Assembly: GCA_932521025.1 (NCBI GenBank)
Contig: OW051470.1
Span: 5,938,501-6,002,500, forward strand
Direction of reading: 5' to 3'
Source: Oscheius onirici
Taxonomy: Eukaryota > Nematoda > Chromadorea > Rhabditida > Rhabditidae
Length of the DNA: 64,000 nt
The notes under the pieces are model-generated. The model saw only the letters and a program-made list of their open reading frames with translations, did not search any database and had not been told where the DNA came from. Positions 1-10,026 of this stretch are shown one piece after another. Numbering within the stretch: position 1 is the stretch's first letter; every line of letters begins with the position of its first letter. Position numbers and translations under genes: made by a program.

Positions 1-1177
1 GATCGGGAAGAAGGATCGACTGTACTTGTCGATAATAGCTGGTGTTAGGCGACATGTTTTCGAGGCCTGAACTGGAATTCCCATTTATAGTTGATTCTTG
101 ATACCTTCTTTGGTCGTCCAAATGGTGCTGGCCACAGAGTGTGTGGAGCATCTGGCACTAGCCTTGGATGTTGTATCAACGGAATTCTGAAGATGACTGT
201 CATCAGTGGAAAGATGAATAGCGTACGTTCTGCAATCACAGTCGGCCGGAATCTCCATAAGTTGGTGCATAGATGAGTTGTTGGCCCCGTAGTAGAGATC
301 AGCCTGAATCAGATGAGCTACTCAAAACTCTCAACATACATTGGTAAAACTTTTGGCAGGAGTAGAGTTTTGGGACAAAAAGGCCATCTCGAAGGACTGA
401 AACAGACGGGTTACTGACAACAGGACTGGATTATAGAGACGGACAGTCAGACTCACATTGTTGTTCGGCTGTTTGGGAGACGTGTTCTGGAACATGGGCA
501 TCTCCGTCCTCTGCTGTGCTTCTGCCTAAATTTTGATTTTCTGAATTTTCTCTGAGTTCTGACCTGTTTCCTCTTTTTCTCCCTCCTCAACGCTATCCGT
601 TTGTTCAGATAGGAAACGACAGCGTATTCGACCAAACTCGCGAAAACCATGACGAAGCAAAAGTTGAGAAAGACGTCCAGTCCTTTCACATAACTCACTT
701 TCGGCATCGAGTTCTAAATTTGTTCTTTCATAACGAACAAAAAAACTGACGTTGGTTGTTGTGATGAGAGTGGTCATTGTCAAGACAGTAGTTACTCCGA
801 GACCAACTCGAGCCGGCGAGGCTTCCCTATTGAGCCAGAAGGACACCCACTAAAGGTGCCTATTCTCCATGTTAGACTCAAACTTACAGAAATTGTAACG
901 ATAAGAACGGAAGGAATAACAATGTTCATGAGATAGAACCCGAGATTTCGAATGAGCAACACTTCGAAGTGGAGTCTGACGTAAGAACCTAAACCAACTT
1001 TATTTCGTATATCAAAAAAAAGTTTACCTGAGGAGGTAGTCGCCTGAGTAGTGTTGACGTTGTAGCTAGTCTGTGCGAACTGAGGCAAGGTGAAAGCGTC
1101 GAATGCGACCGCCGTGTGTCTCTTTTCACCCTTTTTTTTACCCCAAAAGTAGTCAATATCGGCCGTCGTGTAACCAT
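1..1177 (-). CDS. unc-49: unc-49-like GABA receptor, distal alternative membrane module (cut by window edge)
   Basis: Second alternative C-terminal half. It starts right after an acceptor at 1178 with ATGG, the same bases and phase as the proximal module, and reads [15 protein letters not shown]. It then encodes the pre-M1 region, M1 ([20 protein letters not shown]), M2 ([20 protein letters not shown]) and M3 ([20 protein letters not shown]). The M3-M4 loop is Lys/Arg-rich. M4 begins [12 protein letters not shown] at the left edge of the window and is not complete. No ligand-binding exons lie between this module and the proximal one, so it is not a free-standing receptor gene. M2 position 2' is Gly instead of Ala. 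Either this is a second subunit isoform, like UNC-49 A/B/C, or more modules follow to the left. Confidence 0.8.
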
Positions 1178-1259
1178 CTGCAATAGTTTTCGGTCAATTC
1201 GGTATTTAGCCAAAAGCCACAAAAGTTAGCGCCAAGTAGGAGTTGCACCAGGTTTATTG

Positions 1260-2825
1260 TCAAAAGTCCGTCTTGTAGGACTCTTCACGACTCAATTTGA
1301 TGAAGTAACTCCAATATCCGATGTTAAATATGACAAAGATGGTCGGAAAGATGCTCCGACTGTACTTGTCGATCCGAGAAGGCCGTGGTAGCCAAGCCAT
1401 GAGATCTCGCCAATTGCGATGTGTCCTGAGAAAGATAATAGATGGACGAGAGTCGCGAATGGACTCTTTTGGAAAAGGAGAAGGAGGACACAGACACTCC
1501 TAAACAAACTTGCTCTACCTCTGGTCTGGCTACAGTACCTTGACAAGAATCTGTGGACGTTGAGCGTTTGGAAGAAAGAGAGGACTCGTATGATCTGTAG
1601 AGGAATAGAATGGTCGATAGCCCTGGTTATAGAAAGCAGCTGGAACAGAGGTTGCTCTAGTCGGAGGACCATCTGGAGAGCCCAACAACGGAGCTCTAAA
1701 GTTTTTCTTGGCCAAAGAGAGTATAAACTTACCGAGACTCTTTCCTCTGTGTCGCCATCAACTTCATTCTCTTGTTGATGTAACCAACAGCTGCGTATTC
1801 GAGCAACGAGCAGAAGACCATCATGAAACAGACGCCTGAAAAAAGTCCTTTTCTCTTGGATTTTATTAGTCTCTCGGCAACTGTTATGATCATGTCGGAC
1901 AAGCTCTGTTGGCGCAATTCGGACCACGTGCCGGCGTCAGTTGTTCGACAAATTGCTGTCGAGGCGAGATGTACTACCGTTGATTTGCATAGACCTCGTT
2001 TTGATCTTTGGAGAGGCGAGGAAGTTCTCGACCGACGGCTTAATGGAGGAGAGGAACGCATTCTTTTCATAATAGGCATTTTTTTCTAGTTGAGAGAAAA
2101 GGGTAAGGAAAGATACTTCTGAGGAACTTTCCCACTCTGCAAAAACACTGGTTATGCCACTTTTTTGCTGCCATGTTGACAGCTTTACAATGGCCGTGTT
2201 CGCACGACGGCAATTTGCCAGTTGGCGGTGTAATTCCGGGCCAATCTATCAGTCGACAGCTCATTGGAGCTGCGAATTGCGCGTGGGAAGACACCGGGCT
2301 CTCTTACCGAGGAAGATGTCGATACTCTTCATGTAGCTCACTTTCGGCATTGCAGACTGAAACTGAACCTACATTGTTTAGATAAAACTCCTACGTTAGT
2401 GGTAGTCATTAAAGTTGTCATGGTCAGGACAGTGGTCACTCCAAGAGCAACTCGAGCCGGAGTCGCGTCGCGACTCAGCCAGAAAGAGACCCATGAGATG
2501 ATCACAATAAGCATTGAGGGCTGAAAAGGATTCTTTTACTTGATGTCTAACATTGCGAGGGACATATTGAAATCACACTTACGAGGTAGATTTGGATGAT
2601 ATAGAACCCGATGTTTCTCTTGAAGAAGAAGTAACTGACCAGACGAGAGTACTCTCCTGAAAACAGTCTTATTCATTTCATCGAATTCCATACCCGAAGC
2701 GAGTTTCTCCGTCTTGTTAGTGATTTTCACGTCGACAAGGACGAATTGCGGAAGTTCAAACTCGGATCGAGTGACACTGTCCTTGTCCTTGAAGAGATAA
2801 TTGATGTCGGCTGTACTGTAGCCAT
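1260..2825 (-). CDS. unc-49: unc-49-like GABA receptor, proximal alternative membrane module
   Basis: First alternative C-terminal half, reading in frame from the shared donor at 3278. It starts [15 protein letters not shown], then has M1 ([19 protein letters not shown]; exons 2656-2583 and 2520-2395), the anion-selective M2 [18 protein letters not shown], the M2-M3 loop (2356-2308) and M3 (1835-1733, [17 protein letters not shown]). A long M3-M4 loop and M4 ([20 protein letters not shown]) follow, and the TGA stop ends at 1260. The Pro-Ala-Arg before M2 is the mark of anion channels. Position 2' of M2 is Ala, as in drug-sensitive insect RDL. Splicing inside the M3-M4 loop (about 1540-1440) is unclear by eye. 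The intron between the M2-M3 loop and M3 is about 470 bases, long for this window. Confidence 0.8.
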
Positions 2826-3277
2826 CTGAAATGAGTCTTTGACAAAAGTTGTTGGAAGAAAGCCAAAGAAAACAGTTTGTGAGCTACTTGCAACTAGACT
2901 ATGTTCGGGTTACAGAAGCATTGGAAGCGTTATTTGATAGACTAGCTGCAAGTGCTTCGTCTCGAAAGTATTTTCGGAAAGAGACATGCAACATTGACGT
3001 GCAAACGACAAGTTAGGAGAGGCTTTCAGTGTGATGGCTTATATTCACCTTTACTACTGTTGCTGACATCTCTGACCTCGTCCTCATTCCATCTTCTTCG
3101 CCTTTTTTTCCTCTGGAGCTAAAAGGTGATTAGGAGGGGGTCGGGGGCGGGGTAGGGACCAAAAAAGAATATTTCAAAGGACCTGGTGCAACTCCCGATC
3201 TTTTTCTCTTGTTTTATTTCATCTACACACGGCTACGCCTAAGGACACACGCGCCCGATGGGCCTGAAATTACTCAC

Positions 3278-4694
3278 AACTTTCAATCTCCAGTTTGCAC
3301 CGTTGCGAGTCCATCGGAAAGAGCTGCAGTTTCATGTGACACACAGCCGTAACCGTCAGACTGAAGTGGTGGTCATCGAGCTTTTCACCTAGTAGATACT
3401 TACCGTTGACTGGTGTAGACAGTCCCATCTGCATCAATTCTCAAGAAGGAATTGTGGGTTGTGGCCACATGGAAGAAGGACTTCTTCTCGTTGGGAAAGA
3501 ACGTGTCTGGCTTCCAAAGCTTGTCCAGGTAGTCCACTCCGACCTGTAATCACAAACTTGTTCAGTCTAATCAAAGTAAAAGTCGCTCAACTTCGAACCA
3601 GGAACTCGTCGAACTCTTATACTCTGCCCTATTTTACCTTCTTCAGGAGAGGCCCCACGACGGAGATTTTTGAAGGAAATTGGCGCGCAAATTGGAACCG
3701 AATTCTGAACGAAAGGGCAACAAAGGTGTGCCAGAGTCTGATTGAGTTTTCGTCCGAAAGCGTCACAAGATGTGCAGAAGAAACTTACCGTCAGAGAGGT
3801 GATGGGTTTGTCATTGCCGGCGAGTCGCAGCTCTCCAAAGGCCAGTCGAGGGTCTTGCCATGTTTGTCGCATGTAAAAGTCCAAGGTGAAGTCCTGGAAA
3901 AGGTTTGTTAAAAACAGCCGTGGCGACAAGTGTTCCCCCGTTTGCCAGTGACGACGCTTTGATGAATCGTCTCCTGTTCGAGCTTTTTGAGAGAAGTCAG
4001 CCGACTCTCTATATCCCCAAACAAAGCCATCTGTCAAAAACTGACCATGTCGACTTCAGAAACAGCACTGATCGACGAGACGTGAATTGTGATCCCCACA
4101 TCGACGGGCTTGTCTCCGTACCTGAAACAGATCTCTCTCTTTGTTACGATGAGACGAGGAAATTCACACCTCGAAACGAGAGAACTTGAGAAGGGGAGAC
4201 CCTCTCTCTCCCCGCTACGGTCCCTCGAGAAATGACTCAGTCAACAGCCATCCGTCATTTTTGAGAGTTCCTTCTCGATGACCTACCTCGGTCGAAGTCT
4301 TTTGTCGTAGATTGTCCTGTTTGTGAGTCGATCCAGAACATGCGAAAGAACGCTTGTGTCGATGAACCTGCAAGAAACGTTGAATATCTCTTTGGTCCCC
4401 CGAATAGAATATCTCTTTGGTCTCCCCGAAGGACCACTTTATCCATTAGAGCGCCGTGTGCCGAAAACCTCTTTCTGCCTATCCGAAAAATTTGCGACGG
4501 ATTATGGAAACAGAGAATCGAACAATATGCACATGAAGCAAGTTTTTGGGCAAAAAGGAGGAACTCGAATTCAGGACGTGTGGCTAATGAGAAACAGATG
4601 GTCGAACTTACTCGTCTTCAAATTGTGCTTGCGATTGCCTGATGAGTAGAAATAAGGGAAGAAGGAGCAAAGGAGCCAGCTGTGTTCCAGACAT
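3278..4694 (-). CDS. unc-49: unc-49-like GABA receptor, shared N-terminal (ligand-binding) half
   Basis: Encodes the extracellular GABA-binding half of a Cys-loop chloride channel. Six exons fit in one frame: 4694-4612 (Met and hydrophobic signal peptide LLLLPLFLL), 4367-4287, 4121-4046 (YGDKPVDVGITIHVSSIS), 3893-3789 (loop D, DFTLDFYMRQTWQDPRLAF), 3543-3404 (DYLDKLWKPDTFFPNEK) and 3360-3278, which holds the Cys-loop CHMKLQLFPMDSQRC. The last exon ends with one extra base (T) at a gtgagt donor. Two downstream acceptors, at 2825 and 1177, both start ATGG, so either restores the reading SYGY. This is the known architecture of C. elegans unc-49, where one N-terminal half is spliced to alternative C-terminal halves. 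The start is the only Met before the signal peptide. Assignment to the GABA receptor subfamily is strong; orthology to unc-49 is inferred from gene structure. Confidence 0.86.
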
Positions 4695-6951
4695 GGCAGA
4701 CCGCTCGAGTCAGATCATGTCCCAGGCAAAAGAACACACAGACTCCCTCGAGGCAGACAAACTTGTCGTACACGAGCCGTTGGCGCAACAGAGGGAAAAC
4801 CAACTGTTCGTGAAAGCTCCGGGGGCGTGGCTATTGATCCTGCAAACACCTTAACTTATCTCTCTTTTTCGACGTCATTGGTCAAGTCCAGGTGATTGAG
4901 AGGGATGAGAAAGCAGGAATGCGACTGGAAGTCAGAGATTTCTATCACAGACAAATTCAGAACTATGGGAGGTACTGATGGGAACGGTACTCTTCAACTT
5001 CCCACACAAAGAGCACTATGCTGAGGGCGATACCAGTAAAGCAGTACCAACACCTCAATACTAACACAAACCAAAAGTCGTTATTCACACATCGAGATTC
5101 AAGTAAGTGGTTGCCGTGGAGTCATATTTCACTCAGAAGTATAAGAGTACCCCGCTAATAAAACTAAAGAGACTCTTTAGCTCGAACGAATAAGGTTTAG
5201 TCCAGAAGAGTGGCCAGTCGGAGCAGCTCTTTAAGTTAGGGACACGTGTTGTTTGTTTCCTACTCTCATAGAATTTACGACAATCGGAAGAGAATCCTCT
5301 TCACAGGGCGTCTGCACGCATATTCTTAGGACAACTGCTTATTAGCCAAAAGAGAGACACGTCATTGAAAATGTGTCCGTGAGAAGGTTCACGGCTCATT
5401 AGACCATTTTGGAACACCGATTTGCTCAAGTGTCCTTCCCAAAGTGTGCACAAAAAGTAGCGTATTCAGAAGATGAAGGAGAGTATTTCTGCAAAAAAAA
5501 GAGTGACGTCGGATTCGAATCTTTGCACGGCCATTTGCTAATGAGAAAGCGGCAAAAAGAAGAGACTCTCCCACGAAGAAGAAGGAAAGACACTTTTCGG
5601 GCCGAGTAATAGAATGGCCGAGATGAGGACCTATTCAAAAGCAGATGAACTCGTCTCTTATTTCGTTTTGTAAGCTCTGAGGAAAGTTGATCCGCCAATA
5701 GACGGAGCGACGAGACGAGCTAATTGCCGGAGGGCCAAATGATCTCATCCCCTCAATTATTAGCCCAAATCTCGTCTTTCCCAAGAGGAGTACTTCCAGA
5801 ACTATGAATCGGCAAGCGAACTTGGTAGTTTTTTTTTAGTGATGGTGAGATCTCAAAGAGACTACAGCTCTCGTCTGCCTCTTAATTTCTTCAAAGAATG
5901 GATACGAAGAGAGCAACGTTTTGCTCGTAAAGCAAAAGAAAAAGAAGAGTCTAATCCTAGAGCGAGAATAAGCGATGAGGTTTAGAGGGAGAGACTACGG
6001 TTCCAAATCTCTTCTGGCGGCGCCGTTCTTCATCAGAACGAATCAGCATATTCTCTCAATCGTCCTCATCCTAAAAATGGGAAATCCGCGCACCGTCCAG
6101 TCTCGAGGGAGAAAAGACTCAGCGCGGACATCATCGCGTCTGACGGATGACGGACGGAACGCCGCCCACCATGAGGAAGTTTTGATATACAAGTCGAGAG
6201 TCTGTTGGTTGAACGGAACCACCAAACATTCTGGAATCGTCATAACGCCTGGCAACGTGAGGGATCATAGCACCTCTCTGTACTTCTAGAATATTCAGTC
6301 AAAGGAGAGGCGGAATTTGAGAAGAATTGCTGTTAAACTGTATATTGTACATATCCCAATAATAAATAAATAAGGTCTCTGATAAAAAAGAAGCACACAA
6401 AAAGGAACCCAAGTTAGATCACAATTATTGAAGACGGCAATGGAAGATGTGGTCTGACGAGGCGGAGTCCGAGGGGAGGAGCTAATGAACAGCTCGTCCC
6501 AGTCGTGTCAGCTGAAAATGGAAAATATAGCCGGATTCTAGTTTTTATACCAGCTGTCTAAGAGCGCTCACGCACGTAACAAGATCTGTTCAAGTCTTGA
6601 TTACTATCCAACTTGACTAATGGAGACAACCTAGTTTGTTTCGACTAACTCCTTCCCACTCCAAGTTCAAAAGTGACTCAAATCCGGACAATGTCTAACT
6701 TGTCACGACGAATCTCGTGTCCTCGGACAAACAATTCAAGACACAATATTGCGCTTTAATAGGTAGTAGAGAGATAGTTAGTAGTTTTGAGTGAACAGGA
6801 AAAAGCTCTTTTCCGCTTTAAAGGCTGCGCTTGTCACTTGTGTCTTGACAATAATAGAGCTCTCATGCGCCAATTAGATGCTTGTCTAATGCATTTTCTC
6901 TAAACAGATGCTTTCAGCAGCCTACAATCTCTCTAATTCACTTTCAGGTGT
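4695..6951. other. Intergenic, no gene recognised
   Basis: Between the unc-49-like start and the sly-1 stop. Short open frames are present on both strands, but none has a recognisable domain, signal peptide or convincing splice chain. Because it lies directly upstream of the receptor gene it probably holds its promoter, but I see no clear element. A dispersed repeat at 6652-6777 is listed separately. Confidence 0.5.
6652..6777 (+). repeat. Dispersed non-coding repeat, copy 1
   Basis: Shares ordered blocks with 19321-19462: CCACTCCAAGTTCAAAA, ACTTGTC.CGAC, CGGACAAACAA, ATTGCGCTTTA and GTAGAGAGAT, with small gaps between. Same orientation. No coding frame is conserved. Confidence 0.6.
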
Positions 6952-6960
6952 ACGGGACAC

Positions 6961-7010
6961 TAGATGGCTTAAATTTAGTTAAGTCTAGATGGCTTAAATT
7001 TAGTTAAGTT
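6961..7010. repeat. 25-base direct tandem repeat over the sly-1 stop codon
   Basis: Two adjacent 25-base units (6961-6985 and 6986-7010) differ only at the last base. The second unit contains the last two codons and stop codon of the sly-1 homologue (minus strand). Confidence 0.9.
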
Positions 7011-9681
7011 CCCTTTCGAGGTGGAAGAAAACATGGACTGGAAATAAAGATACCTCGTCGGCAAACTGCTTCGGATTGACAAGTTCTGTACAGCCATAGG
7101 TCACTCGATCGAGCTTCTTCTCCGCTCCGTAATCTATGAGATTCTGATACTCTACGTAATTTCCGCCGCCGATTACGAAGAGAATAACGTCTTGAGGAGG
7201 TTGACGGACACGGCTGGTGGCACTGAAATACTTTGTCTGGGAAGACAACATTGAAAACTGACTCTCTTCCAATATTTTGCATAACTTTGGGGTCGAAGTA
7301 ACAAAGATCATCGGCAGGAGAAGAACTTGTCGCTCCCATCATCTGATTCAGTCCGACAGTTGACGAGGACGGCAATGTAACCAAGGAGTCGACCATCTGC
7401 AAAACAATTTCAGTGCGATTGTACTGGAAATCTTCGGAAGAAACTTAACTTCGTCACTTCACGAGCCGCCCATTTGTCAGGCTTTGGACGGCGCGACCGC
7501 TTGCAGTAAAAGTTGTGGAATGAGCCCGCAGGATTAGTTATGACCATTATCGCGGTACGCAATCTCCAAGTGCTACGGAACAAAATCAAGACTTACTCTG
7601 GTCAATGGGAGATTATGTTTCTTCGGAACGAGATTTTTAACGCCTTCCATGACGAATTTGGACCCGTGACTGAGCAGCTTGTTGAACATTCCTATCGTTT
7701 TGGTTCCAGCTCCGGCATGCTCTTCGTGGTTCGAGGATCTTCCTAGTTGAGAAAATGCTCTAAATTTTGAAGAGTTGAAGCATTGACCAGTGACTAACTT
7801 CATCTTTTTGACAAACTGAAGTGCCGACTCTTCTCCTCCTCTCGAACGAACAAATTGCAAAATTGAGTCGAAATCTTGCTAAAAAAAGAAGGATTCTCGA
7901 AATTGGAGAAGAAAACTTACTTGAGAAGTGTGTTCCGCACAAAGAAGGTAAATGAGCACGATTCGGAGGATATCTTCCGAGTCGGTAACTTCGGTCAAAA
8001 GTTCGATTATTGGCTTGTCTGAACTAGCTGTTTTTAAAAACCAAATGATATAAAACGTGCCAAGATGGGAACTTTGAAGAAGTTTTTGTTCCAACTCGAA
8101 TAGAATATCCAGTTTCCTCTGCTTGATCACGTCCAAAAGAGTTGTTGCTACGTTCGTGTGAAGATCGATGAGTCTTTTAGCTTCGAGCAGCTAAAAACTT
8201 TTACACAGAATGCCAGTAACTATTTACCTGAGGCAGTGAAGTGACAGTGGAACCAAGTTTGGCGGTAGCATCTGAGAGAATGGAAGTCATTGCGGCATCG
8301 GCGCTGTTTCCGTCCATTCCCTGCGAATCTTATTCCTTCTACAAGCAAAAACGATTACCATGGCTTGTTTCAAGCGCTTGATCTCATCCTCACTGCTTCT
8401 ATATACCTCCAGATCTTCTTGAATAGCCTCTGCGACCAAAGGGAAAGCTGATCCCTAAATTGAGCTGATTTAGTGATTTCACAAAGGACTAACCTTGTGC
8501 TTGACCCATAGCTTGTCAGTTCCAGCCGTATTCATATCATATTCTTTCCTCTTACCTGAAGATTCAGTCAATAGAATGCGATTCTGATCAAAGTCCTATA
8601 AAAATTAAAATTTGTGGGGAAAACGAGTGTTACGAACCAAAACATCATGGATTAATGCCTGATACGTCCAGGTATGATGAAGCATTGTGGCAAGATCGGC
8701 AGAACGATCAGCTATCAGGAGAACAGGACGCGCAGCATGCAGCTGACCAGCGCGAACGCTTTCTACTGCGAAAAGGTTATTACGGGCATCACGAAGATTG
8801 TCTCGAAGTTTTTGCTCAAGTCTCTGAAATTGAATTCGTATACAAATTGAAGGAAAAGCCACCTTCGCTACTTGTTCGGCTGCATTATTCTTTGGACAAC
8901 GGATGATGGGAACAACCCCCATTGTAGCACACATCGAAAAGAGTCCGTCGACAATCGTCTCGATCAGATTTGTCATCTGGCTGTCCGAGGTGGATGGATC
9001 ATTGATAGCTAAAAGGTAAGATTGAGATGAACACCGAAATAGAAACTAACTGTAAAACGAAGAACTGGTAACGTCATTGTATCGTTTCAGCACAAACAGG
9101 TCGTCTTCTAGAGAAATAAAGTTCAGATACTGATCGACAACCTGAAGCGTTTTCGTGAAGAAAATGAAAACGACTAACTTTGTGGACAGATTGAAGACTG
9201 TCGCCTTCGACAGCTGCCGAAGCGAGCGCTTCCAGTTTTGGTCTCGACAACGGCGATATGAAATTCAAGTAGAACGAATCGTACATGCCCTTTTTGAGAT
9301 CGTTCGAAATGAGATCCACGTTTTCATCATTGGGCGAGACAAAGTAAACGGCTGGCACGTCGGATAATGTCTCCCGTTTAGAACCAATCAATCTAAACTA
9401 AAATGCGCAAAGTCTATAAAACCAAATACAAATGAAGAGTAACTCCAATATCACGGAGTTGCTTTACAGAAAGAAGTGGAGAGATGATGTCCTGGCCAGT
9501 TTTGTCGATTACCAGAATTTTCCATACGGGCTCGTTGACAAGGGCATTTCCCACTGGATGATTCAAATTAATAGCATTTTTCAAGGCAGCTAAAAAAGAT
9601 TATTCACAGAAAAGTGAACATCATACCTATTTGACGTGTTCGAATGGTTTCCAGCTGCAAGCCATCTACACTGGAGGCCAT
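7000..9681 (-). CDS. sly-1: SLY1/SCFD1 homologue (Sec1/Munc18 family SNARE regulator)
   Basis: Sec1/Munc18-family protein expected to bind syntaxin-5-type SNAREs in ER-Golgi transport. About ten exons are open on the minus strand. The protein begins MASSVDGLQLETIRTRQI (9681-9627), then LNHPVGNALVNEPVWKILV and LIGSKRETLSDVPAVYFV, with NFISPLSRPKLEALA further on. The central part carries GVVPIIRCPKNNAAEQVAK, KLRDNLRDARNNLF and LATMLHHTWTYQALIHDVL, all close to vertebrate SCFD1. The C-terminal part has GGNYVEYQNLIDYG and DRVTYGCTELVNP. The last residues (VSLFPVHVFFHLERELN) do not look like the family's usual end and run into a tandem repeat; a 16-base GT...AG stretch there is too short to be an intron. 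Start and order match the family. It is divergent from the SNU114 gene. Confidence 0.9.
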
Positions 9682-10026
9682 AGATCGTTACCTGGAATAT
9701 CATAACGTGTACGTTGGCTTTGTGAGCTGCTAACAACACAAAAAAATAGAGAAAAGCAGAAAGAACCCAAACAAAGAGTTCGAATCCGGCCAGCCAGTTG
9801 GCAATACACGAAAAATGCGTCAAGAGTGCAATGGTGCGCAATCTCAGTGTTCTTTTTCTTGACGCTTTTCCCATTCAAATTTCGAATTTTTTTTTTCCTC
9901 TTCAAGTCGAGCCTTTTTAGGTACCTTCGGCCAAAAATCTATATTTTGCCCAGAAGAACCTTGAACAACTGTCAAAGTTACCTCACATCTTTGTTCCTAC
10001 TTTAGACACTGAAAAATATTGCAGGC
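9682..10026. promoter_or_regulatory. Shared divergent promoter region, sly-1 / snu-114
   Basis: 345 bases between two divergent housekeeping start codons. Contains an A/T run near 9885-9900. No TATA box or defined operator is visible. Inferred as bidirectional promoter from gene orientation only. Confidence 0.4.

Noticed and set aside
1292-1927. Longest open frame on the minus strand here (211 codons)
   Set aside because: It runs through splice sites of the receptor module in a different frame from M3 and M4, and ends without the M4 sequence; the receptor frame explains the region.
5389-5698. Overlapping frames on both strands upstream of the receptor gene
   Set aside because: Charged, low-complexity translations without conserved motif or splice signals in order.
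7018-7060. A GT...AG pair 16 bases apart near the sly-1 stop, as a possible last intron
   Set aside because: Far below the about 36-40 base minimum seen for other introns in the window.
9770-9800. GTTCGAATCC, a tRNA T-loop-like string
   Set aside because: No A-box or cloverleaf arms at suitable distance.
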